This document shows positions 1-7,437 of a stretch of DNA of 64,000 nt, one piece after another. The first letter of the stretch is position 1. Every line of letters begins with the position of its first letter. Source of the DNA: an uncultured Collinsella sp. (GTDB lineage: Bacteria; Actinomycetota; Coriobacteriia; Coriobacteriales; Coriobacteriaceae); contig CATYVH010000006.1 in assembly GCA_958413765.1 (NCBI GenBank), forward strand, positions 1-64,000. The letters run 5' to 3'. The notes under the pieces are model-generated. The model was not told the DNA's origin, searched no databases, and saw only the letters and a program-made list of their open reading frames with translations. Position numbers and translations under genes: made by a program.

Positions 1-44
1 TCCACACCCATATCCAGATCAAGGATCAGCTTCTTGGTTGCCAT
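1..44 (-). CDS. Nucleoside hydrolase, N-terminal fragment (runs off the window)
   Basis: Only the first 14 codons are inside the window. They read MATKKLILDLDMGV, which fits the N-terminal metal/substrate loop of inosine-uridine nucleoside hydrolases (a D-x-D-x-G-x-D-D type motif after a hydrophobic strand). The ATG lies 4 bases after the ribokinase stop codon and its GGAG ribosome site overlaps the end of that gene, so the two are co-transcribed. A nucleoside hydrolase releases ribose that the ribokinase upstream would phosphorylate, which supports the call. The fragment is too short to be certain. Confidence 0.55.
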   Translation of the reverse strand, partial: MATKKLILDLDMGV

Positions 45-48
45 TGTT

Positions 49-1044
49 CTACTCCGCTTCTCCGTCTACATCCAAACCGTCTAAACCAAACTTGTACTCG
101 ACTTCCGCACGCGTGGGAATTGATTGCTGAGCGCCCAGGCGCGATACCGTCACCGCCGAGGCGCGAGCACCCGCGGCCATGCACTCAAAGAGCGGCAGAC
201 CCTCCAGACGAGCTGCAGCAAGCGCACCAATAAACGTATCGCCCGCGGCCGTCGTATCGACCACCGCGCTCGAAAGCGCCGGCATGCGCAGCGGCTCACC
301 GCCATCGCCGAGCGTAACCGAGCCGGCGCCGCCCAGCGTGATGACCGCGGCGCCGGCGCCCTTGTCGAGCAGCGCATTGAGCGCGGCGACGCAACTCGCA
401 TCATCTGTGGGCAGAATGCCCGTCAGCATCTGGCACTCGGTCTCGTTGGGGCAGACCAAGTCGACCGCAGGCCACGCTCCTGCCGGCAAATCGCAGGCGG
501 GCGCAGGGTTAAAGACCGTATAGAACCCCAGCTCGTGAGCGCAAGCAAGCGCCTCGGCCGTCGCTGCAAGGTCACATTCGCCCTGGGCGATAAAGACGCT
601 TCCGGCAGCCGGGGCAAACTCGCTGGCATCGCCGTCGAGCTCGTCGGCCACCAAGCGCCTCAGTGCGCGGGCAACGTCCTCGCCCGCAAGCGCATGGTTG
701 GCGCCCGGCGACAGCACGATGCGGTTGTCGCTCTCGCAGCGAATGATAGTCGCGGTACCGGTCTCCACGTCATCGCGACGCGCCACAAACTCAACGCCCA
801 CGCCGGCATCCTGGAGCCCTGCCACAAGCGCATCGCCAAAGGTATCGCGCCCAACAGCGCCAATCATGCACGTGCGCGCACCCATGCGCGCAGCAGCGAC
901 GGCCTGGTTAGCGCCCTTGCCACCAGCGTTGGTGATAAAACCGCTGCCACCGACTGTCTCGCCCGCACGCGGCATGCGCTCGCACGCCACCGAAAGGTCC
1001 ATGTTCATGCTGCCGAACACCGCAACGATGCTGTGATCCGCCAT
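49..1044 (-). CDS. rbsK: Ribokinase (PfkB family)
   Basis: A 331-residue PfkB-family sugar kinase, predicted to convert ribose and ATP to ribose-5-phosphate in the cytoplasm. The N-terminal family signature appears as FGSMNMDLSV followed by the AGGKGANQAVAAARMGA glycine motif. The C-terminal signature DTTAAGDTF is at residues 263-271, with D269 the expected catalytic base. The frame is open upstream, but the start at 1044 is chosen because AGGAGG lies just upstream and MADHSIVAVFGS begins the conserved first strand; the upstream residues look like read-through. Length is normal for the family. It is followed after 4 bases by a nucleoside hydrolase, giving a nucleoside/ribose salvage unit. A GTCCAC-N6-GTGGAC palindrome lies upstream. 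Confidence 0.9.
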   Translation of the reverse strand: MADHSIVAVFGSMNMDLSVACERMPRAGETVGGSGFITNAGGKGANQAVAAARMGARTCMIGAVGRDTFGDALVAGLQDAGVGVEFVARRDDVETGTATIIRCESDNRIVLSPGANHALAGEDVARALRRLVADELDGDASEFAPAAGSVFIAQGECDLAATAEALACAHELGFYTVFNPAPACDLPAGAWPAVDLVCPNETECQMLTGILPTDDASCVAALNALLDKGAGAAVITLGGAGSVTLGDGGEPLRMPALSSAVVDTTAAGDTFIGALAAARLEGLPLFECMAAGARASAVTVSRLGAQQSIPTRAEVEYKFGLDGLDVDGEAE

Positions 1045-1120
1045 GGAAACCTCCTCGTCTTCAGGCTTTGCGCCCACCGTCGACCAACGATTGTGCACTC
1101 TCGCACCCCCTATAACTTTA

Positions 1121-1138
1121 GTCCACTTTGATGTGGAC
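1121..1138. promoter_or_regulatory. Palindrome, possible operator for the ribokinase operon
   Basis: GTCCAC and GTGGAC are perfect 6-bp inverted arms separated by TTTGAT, 77 bases upstream of the ribokinase start in the spacer between divergent genes. Size and symmetry suit a dimeric repressor. No regulator gene is adjacent, so this is inference. Confidence 0.35.
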
Positions 1139-1231
1139 GCGCGCTTGAGCTTACGCCAGCAGCAAGCATTCACAGGGGCAGGCAGCTACAATGAATACGT
1201 GCTGATTATTCTCGTCATTGGATGATGTTTT

Positions 1232-3448
1232 ATGGAACAATTCTCGCAATCGGGCTCGCGCGGTCGACGCCGCACGGGCAACGAGCCGGCGCCGCACGAA
1301 CGCGTGAAGGGCGAACGCCGTGCCAACGAGCCGCGACGCACCGCGAGCCCCCATCGCGCTTCTGCCAACAACGCGGGCCGCGCCAACACTCCCGCCGCGG
1401 AGCAGACGCCTGCTCGCCCCAAGTCCCGCTACATCCCTGCCCTTGACGGCCTGCGCACGCTTGCCGTCGTCGCAGTGGTGCTCTATCACCTCAACCTCAC
1501 GTGGGCTCAGGGCGGCCTGCTTGGCGTCACGATCTTCTTTGTGCTTTCGGGCTATCTGATCACACGCCTGCTACTCAACGAAGTCGCTAAGACCGGCCGC
1601 ATCGACCTCAAGAGCTTCTGGATCCGCCGCATCCGTCGCCTGGTCCCCGCCGTGGTGACCGTTGTGGTTGTAACCTGTGCGCTGTGCACCGTCTTCAACC
1701 ACGTGATGCTCACCAAGATGCGTCCCGACATTCTGCCGTCGCTGCTGTTCTTTAACAACTGGTGGCAGATTATGCAGGACGTCTCGTACTTCAACGCCCT
1801 GGGCGACCCCTCGCCGCTTACGCACTTTTGGTCGCTCGCCATCGAGGAACAATTCTACCTGGTTTGGCCACCGCTGCTGTTTGCCATGGTGTCCATGCAT
1901 GTGAGCAAACCCAACACGCGCCGTGTGGTCCTGGGACTCGCAACGGTATCCGCCCTTGCCATGATGGTGCTCTACAACCCTGCCGCCGACCCCAGCCGCG
2001 TGTACTACGGCACCGACACCCGCGTCTTCTCGCTGCTGCTGGGCGCCTGGATGGCCTTTATCCCCGATCGCGACCTGGCGCCGGTGCGTCTCGCTCATCG
2101 TTTGGGGCTCAATCGCCTGGCTGGCGCCGCCAAGCACGGCAAGAACGCCGAGGGCGAGCCTGGCGAGAAGGCCGACAACGCAGCCGAGACCGTCCCGGCA
2201 CAGCCGAGCGCCCTCGTGCGCTTTTGGTCCTCGCCCGCATCCATCGATGTGCTGGGCGTCGTGGGTCTGGTTGGCCTTGCCGCCATGGTCGCGCTCACCA
2301 ACGGCTACACCGCGTTCCAGTATCGCGGCGGCACGCTGCTATGCTCCATCCTCACGCTCATGGTCATCGCGGCCTGCGTGCAGCCCCAGGGAATGGTTGC
2401 CCGCGCACTGTCCGCCGAGCCGCTCGTGTGGGTTGGCAAGCGCTCGTACAGCATCTACCTGTGGCACTATCCGCTACTGTTGCTCATGAACCCGGTCGCC
2501 AACATCAACGATACGCCGTGGTGGCAGTACATTTTGCAGGTGTTGTTGGTGGTCGCCGTAGCCGAATGTTCATATCGCTTTATCGAGACGCCGTTTAGAA
2601 AGGGCGCCTTTGGGCGCACCGTATCCGAGTTTCGCGACGGCGCCACCACGCCCGCCAACTGGGTACGCGCGCACGTCCCTGTCTGCGCAGCCTGCGCTGT
2701 CGTGTTGGTCGTTGCACTGGGCGGCCTGGTCTTTGTGCCCGAGACGTCTGCACTGAGCGGTGAGGGCGCCGAAGTCCTCAACAAGGAAGCCAAGAACACC
2801 GCGCCAACGGACCAACAGGCAGCCGACGACACCGACAAGGACAACGACGGCTTCCCCGACGGATCCTACGACCTGCTGATGATCGGTGACTCCGTGTCGC
2901 TGCGCGCCGTTGATTCCTTTGACGGCGTGTTCCCCCACAGTCACATCGATGCCGAAAAGGGCCGCCAGTTTGATGCGGGCCGCGCGACATTTGAGGGCTA
3001 TCTCCAACAGAACCTTGCCGGCAAGATCGTGGTCTTTGCACTGGGCACCAACGGCTTGGTAACCGACGACCAGATCGACGCCATCATGACCGATGCAGGA
3101 GATAAGCGTATTGTGGTGTTTGTGAACACGCGCAGCCCGCAGCCGTGGGTTGGCTCTACCAACCAGGCCATCGCCAACGCTGCTACGCGCTACAAGAACG
3201 TGCGCGTTATCGACTGGTACGGATACAGTGCCAATCGCAACGACCTGTTCGATGGCGATGGCACGCACCTGTCGACCACTGGCGTGACTGAGTACCTCAA
3301 CTTGATCCACGATGCAGTCAAGAAGGACCTGCCCGTGCATCCCGAGGATCACGTCAACGATCCGCAGCCGGCAGCCGTCAAGTCTGCCACCGACGCGCTC
3401 GTCAATGCGCTCGCTCTCAAGCCGCACAAGCTGGGCACCGACAAGTAA
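1232..3448 (+). CDS. OatA-like acyltransferase with C-terminal SGNH domain
   Basis: A 738-residue integral membrane protein with the acyltransferase-3 plus SGNH architecture of OatA/OafA-type enzymes, which move acetyl groups across the membrane onto peptidoglycan or surface glycans. Residues 1-65 are a basic, probably disordered cytoplasmic tail. From about residue 69 the acyltransferase-3 domain starts with YIPALDGLRTLAVVAVVLYH, with the conserved H of the YH motif, then about ten hydrophobic helices to about 500. The C-terminal extracellular part has SGNH landmarks: LLMIGDSVSLRA (nucleophile S), FALGTNG (N block) and DGTHLS (catalytic D/H). It is monocistronic. The acceptor cannot be read from sequence; peptidoglycan O-acetylation is the usual role. 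Confidence 0.85.
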   Translation: MEQFSQSGSRGRRRTGNEPAPHERVKGERRANEPRRTASPHRASANNAGRANTPAAEQTPARPKSRYIPALDGLRTLAVVAVVLYHLNLTWAQGGLLGVTIFFVLSGYLITRLLLNEVAKTGRIDLKSFWIRRIRRLVPAVVTVVVVTCALCTVFNHVMLTKMRPDILPSLLFFNNWWQIMQDVSYFNALGDPSPLTHFWSLAIEEQFYLVWPPLLFAMVSMHVSKPNTRRVVLGLATVSALAMMVLYNPAADPSRVYYGTDTRVFSLLLGAWMAFIPDRDLAPVRLAHRLGLNRLAGAAKHGKNAEGEPGEKADNAAETVPAQPSALVRFWSSPASIDVLGVVGLVGLAAMVALTNGYTAFQYRGGTLLCSILTLMVIAACVQPQGMVARALSAEPLVWVGKRSYSIYLWHYPLLLLMNPVANINDTPWWQYILQVLLVVAVAECSYRFIETPFRKGAFGRTVSEFRDGATTPANWVRAHVPVCAACAVVLVVALGGLVFVPETSALSGEGAEVLNKEAKNTAPTDQQAADDTDKDNDGFPDGSYDLLMIGDSVSLRAVDSFDGVFPHSHIDAEKGRQFDAGRATFEGYLQQNLAGKIVVFALGTNGLVTDDQIDAIMTDAGDKRIVVFVNTRSPQPWVGSTNQAIANAATRYKNVRVIDWYGYSANRNDLFDGDGTHLSTTGVTEYLNLIHDAVKKDLPVHPEDHVNDPQPAAVKSATDALVNALALKPHKLGTDK

Positions 3449-3471
3449 CCTGCAGCGCAAACTTCCCACAT

Positions 3472-3509
3472 CCGGAGGGGGTGCCTGCCACGGCAGGCAC
3501 CCCCTCCGG
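3472..3509. terminator. Perfect 18-bp hairpin after the acyltransferase
   Basis: Two 18-base arms, perfectly complementary with a 2-base loop, start 24 bases after the acyltransferase stop. No T-tract follows, so it may be a transcript-end stabiliser or a repeat element rather than a classical terminator. The following bases (AGGGACGTTCCTTA) resemble the GGGACGTTCTTAA repeats elsewhere in the window. Confidence 0.5.
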
Positions 3510-3681
3510 CAGTTAGGGACGTTCCTTATATGCCGGCACCCAGGGACACTCCTGACACAGCCGAGGAACGCCCTCCTTGCGACCGAATTCTGGGCGCCTC
3601 GCCACCCCGGACGTTGTTTCCAAGCCCACACCCGCAGCAAACAACCCAAAATCACTCTTTTCGAGCCGGCTCCAAGGGGTC

Positions 3682-3911
3682 GTGGACAAAAAGGGGCAAA
3701 TATGAGTACTGTTACCATTTTAGTAGCAGGCAAAACCACCCAAAATGGCGCTCATGCGGTAGCGCGCGACCCTTCCAGTTGACCAGAATGGCCGGCTTAG
3801 GACTTGGAGACCCGCTTTTAATAAACAGATTCTTAACTATGTTCATTATTTTCTTGGTCGTAAATGCTATCGGCCAGGCAACAGTACTCATATTTGGCAT
3901 TTTTTGTCCAC
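3682..3911. mobile_element. MITE-like element with 35-bp imperfect terminal inverted repeats
   Basis: The left arm (3682-3716) and right arm (3877-3911) are inverted copies of each other at about 31 of 35 positions. Both carry the core CAAATATGAGTACTGTT next to GGACAAAAA. The 160-base interior is AT-richer than its surroundings and contains a smaller CCATTTT/AAAATGG palindrome. No credible gene is inside. This is the size and shape of a non-autonomous miniature inverted-repeat element. No target duplication is obvious. Confidence 0.55.
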
Positions 3912-3940
3912 TCGCATATTACTAACCCCCTATAACAGGC

Positions 3941-3976
3941 AAAAAACAGGCCGCAGCCCATCGCTGCGGCCTGTTT
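3941..3976 (-). terminator. Intrinsic terminator of the Nramp-related gene
   Basis: A 13-bp stem (AAACAGGCCGCAG with its complement) and 7-base loop followed, on the minus strand, by a run of T's, 18 bases beyond the stop codon of the transporter gene. Confidence 0.8.
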
Positions 3977-3993
3977 GGAGTCAAAAAGAGGCG

Positions 3994-5256
3994 CTAAGCG
4001 CTGTAACCCATCGCCTGCAGAACAAACATGACGACCGTGAGCACCGTAATCACGCCGATAGTCGCCCAAGTGAGCACATTCCACACGCGGCCGTTGCGGT
4101 TAGTGCCCATAATGTGACGGTCAGCGGCAATAACCACCTGGAACACCAGAACCACGGGCAGCAGCACGCCATTGATGACCTGCGAGGTCATCATAATCTG
4201 GAACAGATCGACGCCGGGCATAAGCACCAGCACGGCAGAGATACCGATGATGGCCGTAATGATGCCGCGATAGACCGGGGCCTCGTCCCAGCTGCGGTCG
4301 GCACCGCGCTCCCAGCCAAATGCCTCGCAGATAGCGCTCGACGTAACGCCCGGCAGCACGCAGGCGGCCAAGAAGCTCGCCGCGACCAGGCCCGAGGCAA
4401 ACAGTACCGTGGACCACTGGCCCGCAATAGGCTCCAGCGCGCGGGCAGCATCGGCGGCATCGCTAATCTGAATACCCGCCGGGAACAACACCGTACCGGT
4501 CGTGATGATAATAAAGCCGGCAATGACATCGGCAGCAAGCGAGCCGCTCACGGTATCGATGCGCTGCAGCACGATATCGTCCTCGCCCGCGTTCTTATCG
4601 ACCACGTTGTTCTGCGCCAAGAAAATCATCCACGGCGCGATGGTGGTACCGATCGTTGCGACCACGAGCGACACGTAGCTGGGGTCATTTTGAATGTTAG
4701 GCACGACCAGGTCGACCGCGACCTCACCCCAGTTGGGGCCAGCCATAAACGCGGCGACGATATAGGTCACGAACACGCAGCTCACCAGCAGCAGAATCTT
4801 CTCGATGCGCTGGAAACTACCCGACATGGTAAGCATCCATACCAGCAGCGCCACCAACGGCACCGAGATGCTCGCCGGCACGCCAAAGAGAGCAAGACCG
4901 CTGGCGATGCCCGCAAACTCCGAAATGGTCACAGCCGTGTTGGCGATCAACAGCGCCGCCATAGCAAGTACACTCTTGCGCACGCCAAAGCGCTCGCGAA
5001 TGAGCGATGCCAGGCCCTTACCCGTGACGCAGCCGCAGCGCGCCGCGGTCTCCTGCGTCACGATGAGCAGCACAGTCATGACGGGAAGCATCCAGAGCAT
5101 CTTGTAGCCATAGCTGGCGCCCGCACTGGAATACGTTGCAATGCCGCCGGCGTCATTGCCCGAAAGCGCCGCCAGCAGACCGGGACCCATAGCGCCAAAG
5201 ATGGCCGCGATGGTCAGCTTTTGCTTGGTGCCCGACTTTTGCTTGGTATTTTGCAC
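3994..5256 (-). CDS. Nramp-related (NRMT-type) divalent metal transporter, probably Mg2+
   Basis: A 420-residue polytopic membrane protein of the SLC11/Nramp fold. The first-helix motif, DPGN in classical Mn/Fe transporters, is GNDAGG at residues 33-38. The sixth-helix motif, normally MPH, is APW at 207-209, so the metal-selecting methionine and the following histidine are both absent. That pattern is described for Nramp-related magnesium transporters, one of which was characterised from the related bacterium Eggerthella lenta. The GTG start at 5256 is preferred over a longer open frame because an AGGTGG site sits just upstream and overlaps the stop of the preceding gene 8 bases away. It is co-transcribed with an MgtE-like Mg-sensing protein, which supports Mg2+ as substrate. 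Substrate is inferred, not shown. Confidence 0.8.
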   Translation of the reverse strand: MQNTKQKSGTKQKLTIAAIFGAMGPGLLAALSGNDAGGIATYSSAGASYGYKMLWMLPVMTVLLIVTQETAARCGCVTGKGLASLIRERFGVRKSVLAMAALLIANTAVTISEFAGIASGLALFGVPASISVPLVALLVWMLTMSGSFQRIEKILLLVSCVFVTYIVAAFMAGPNWGEVAVDLVVPNIQNDPSYVSLVVATIGTTIAPWMIFLAQNNVVDKNAGEDDIVLQRIDTVSGSLAADVIAGFIIITTGTVLFPAGIQISDAADAARALEPIAGQWSTVLFASGLVAASFLAACVLPGVTSSAICEAFGWERGADRSWDEAPVYRGIITAIIGISAVLVLMPGVDLFQIMMTSQVINGVLLPVVLVFQVVIAADRHIMGTNRNGRVWNVLTWATIGVITVLTVVMFVLQAMGYSA

Positions 5257-5264
5257 GCGACCAC

Positions 5265-7109
5265 CTAACCCATGACTGACATGGCGAGCAGCACCGCGGC
5301 GATGCAATACGCCACACACGAGATCATGACGGCAATAACGTTCATGGCGGTGCCCGACGTGTTGAGGTCATGCTCGTCACGCCAGAACAGCACCATCAGG
5401 TAAATCACGGCACTCATGTTGCCAACCAGGCAAATGATGGCAGCGATATTAAAGCACCCGGTAAAGAGTTGCTCCTCAAACATGGGCGCATCGGGGAACG
5501 CAGCGGTGCGCACCAGCTGGGCGCACAGGTAGGTCACGAGTGACAGAATCAGGCCCATGCCCGTGCTCTGGAAGAAGAACCCCAGATACGGCTTGGGCTC
5601 GTCGTCGTGACCGTCATACTCCAGGAAGTAGTTCTTGACGAACGACACCATGCGCGAGGCCGCCAGCAGCACGAGCGGCATGGCGCACATGGGGAACACC
5701 ACCAGATGCGCGGAGCCGAGCGCCGTTCCCAGTACGGTCGCCATGATGCACGACGCGATGCCCCATACAACAACCCAGTACTGGCGATGCACGAACCAGC
5801 TGAGCACGTTCGTCGAGTCGTCCGACGCGCTGTCGCCCGAGCCGACACCGGCGATCTGCAGGTCCTCCTGATGCTCCTCGGCGATAACGTCCATGGCGTC
5901 GTCGAAGGTCACGATACCAAGGATATGACGGTTCTCGTCGCAGACAGGGATGGCAACCAGGTCGTACTTGGTCATCTCGTCCGTCACGTCTTCCTGGTCC
6001 TCGTCGGGCGACACATAGACCAGGTCGCGATAGGCCAACTGACCCAGCGTGGCGTCGCGGTCGGCTACGATCAGCGTGCGCAGCGAAAGCACGCCGGTCA
6101 GCATGCCACTCGGATCCTCGGTATAGACGTAATAGACGCTCTCGAAGTCCTCGTCGAGCTCGCGAATCGCCTCGATGGCGTCACCGACCGTTGCCGTAGC
6201 GGGCAGGGAGACAAACTCCGAGGTCATGATGCGGCCGGCGGTGTTGTCCTCATACCCCAGCAGGTTACGAATCGCCTTCTCCTCCTTGACGCCCATCAGG
6301 CGCAGGAGCTTCTCGGCCTTCTCGTAATCAAGCTCGTCGATCAGGTCGGCAGCGTCGTCCGGGTCCATCATGGCCAGCATCGACGATGCGTCGGTGTCGG
6401 ACAGGCCCTCGAGCATCTCGGTCATAAGCTCGTCGTCATCGAACTCCGAGATGGCCTCGGCGGCCTGGGCAGTATCGAGCTGCGCAAACACCTGCGCACG
6501 TAGGCGCGGGTCGAGCTGCTCGATAATGTCGGCGATGTCGGCAGGGTGCAGCTCGCCGAGCGTCTTGTGCGACACCGAGAGTTGGATGTTTTTAGTCGAG
6601 CGGTCGAGCAGGTCCATGTAGGACCAAGCGATGATGTCCTCACTGAGCGGCTTGCCCAGGTGCTTCATAAAGCCTTCGACGATATGCTCGAGTGCGGGGC
6701 TGATGGCGCGTAGCAGACCGCGGGCACCGACCTCGGCGCCCAGCAGGCGCAGCTGGTTTTCGCCCGACATGGAAAACTTGATGTCGTTTACGCGCACGAC
6801 CTTCATGCCCTGCGTGTCGACAATCTGCTTGTTGAGCACGTCGCGGGCAAGCAAGAGTTCGGTCGGCTGCAGGTACGAAAAACGGATTTCGGTGGCCGAC
6901 GTCTTAAGGTGTACACCCGTCTCGTCGATACGGTCGACCCATTTGCGCCAGCTGATCATAAACGGCGTCTTGCCGGGGCCGCGGAACGCGAGCGACGTCA
7001 CGTGCGGAAAAACTTCGCCGGTAGCAATGCCAAAATCGTTGACCACGCCGAGCTTTTCGCCGTCGACGTCCAAGACCGGCAATTTGAGCATCTCACTCAG
7101 ATAATTCAA
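5265..7109 (-). CDS. MgtE-like protein: PRC-barrel, MgtE-N, CBS pair and divergent membrane domain
   Basis: A 614-residue protein. Residues 1-150 contain PRC-barrel-like beta segments (LPVLDVDGEKLGVVNDFG; IVDTQGMKVVRVNDIKF). Residues about 180-300 are an MgtE N-domain with its acidic superhelix (LHPADIADIIEQLDP; MDPDDAADLIDEL). Residues about 305-440 are two CBS motifs beginning AGRIMTSEFVSLP. Four or five hydrophobic helices follow from 450. I do not see the conserved MgtE pore segment (GGNAGTQ-like), so it may regulate rather than conduct. The TTG start at 7109 has GGGGAG 5 bases upstream; an in-frame ATG at 7091 is an alternative. The stop overlaps the ribosome site of the Nramp-related gene, so the two probably form one Mg2+-responsive uptake unit. 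Confidence 0.75.
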   Translation of the reverse strand: MNYLSEMLKLPVLDVDGEKLGVVNDFGIATGEVFPHVTSLAFRGPGKTPFMISWRKWVDRIDETGVHLKTSATEIRFSYLQPTELLLARDVLNKQIVDTQGMKVVRVNDIKFSMSGENQLRLLGAEVGARGLLRAISPALEHIVEGFMKHLGKPLSEDIIAWSYMDLLDRSTKNIQLSVSHKTLGELHPADIADIIEQLDPRLRAQVFAQLDTAQAAEAISEFDDDELMTEMLEGLSDTDASSMLAMMDPDDAADLIDELDYEKAEKLLRLMGVKEEKAIRNLLGYEDNTAGRIMTSEFVSLPATATVGDAIEAIRELDEDFESVYYVYTEDPSGMLTGVLSLRTLIVADRDATLGQLAYRDLVYVSPDEDQEDVTDEMTKYDLVAIPVCDENRHILGIVTFDDAMDVIAEEHQEDLQIAGVGSGDSASDDSTNVLSWFVHRQYWVVVWGIASCIMATVLGTALGSAHLVVFPMCAMPLVLLAASRMVSFVKNYFLEYDGHDDEPKPYLGFFFQSTGMGLILSLVTYLCAQLVRTAAFPDAPMFEEQLFTGCFNIAAIICLVGNMSAVIYLMVLFWRDEHDLNTSGTAMNVIAVMISCVAYCIAAVLLAMSVMG

Positions 7110-7161
7110 TGGTGCTCCCCATCATTATTCCTCCGGACGCGGCCGCGCGTGCGGCGTCCGG
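7093..7161 (-). promoter_or_regulatory. Leader hairpin and possible 10-codon leader peptide before the MgtE-like gene
   Basis: A perfect 8-bp stem (CCGGACGC, 7133-7140, with its complement 7154-7161) runs directly into GGAGGA. That site is correctly spaced for ATGATG at 7125-7120, which opens a mini-ORF, MMGSTIELSE, ending in TGA at 7093-7095. The mini-ORF overlaps the TTG start (7109) and ends one base before the alternative ATG (7091). This geometry permits translational coupling or occlusion. Regulation is inferred. Confidence 0.4.
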
Positions 7162-7404
7162 GGGCTTCTGGATATGTATACGCATGCGCGGGCGGCACGC
7201 CGCTCGACGCTTACACCCCGTGCATGCGCAAAAAGCACCTGCATGGGGTCATCGACTGTATGGTCGAGGTTTGGATTTCACCTGTAACCTTTCTCTTGAC
7301 CCTCATTAACCGCAGTAACTATAGCATCAGCATCGCCCTGCGGCATCGAATTTATGCGCTGCACATTGCAGGCATACCAAACGCTGACGTATCCGTGACA
7401 TAGC
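7110..7404 (-). promoter_or_regulatory. Long structured 5' leader region of the Mg-transport operon
   Basis: An extended minus 10 element (TGC TATAGT, TATAGT at 7318-7323) would start transcription near 7311 and give a leader of about 200 bases. It contains a stem with arms ACCCCATGCA and TGCACGGGGT around 7220-7255, a GC-rich stem next to the ribosome site, and a short CGACC/GGTCG-type stem. I could not match it to the M-box riboswitch consensus by eye. No other gene is seen in the stretch. Confidence 0.35.
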
Positions 7405-7437
7405 CATTGGGGACGTTCTTAAACGACTACCCAATGA
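7405..7437. repeat. REP-like palindrome (GGGGACGTTCTTAAACGACTA type)
   Basis: CATTGGGG at the left and CCCAATGA at the right flank GACGTTCTTAAACGACTA. The same words recur, in either orientation, at 15792-15912 and 19400-19532, always in gene spacers. It abuts the stop codon of the deacetylase-like gene. Confidence 0.6.

Noticed and set aside
3904..5268. 454-codon plus-strand frame opposite the Nramp-related gene
   Set aside because: Composition is His/Arg/Asp-rich, typical of the antisense of a high-GC membrane-protein gene; the minus-strand frame has clear family motifs.
7110..7437. M-box (ykoK) magnesium riboswitch
   Set aside because: Context fits, but the conserved M-box segments could not be found by eye; left as an unassigned structured leader.
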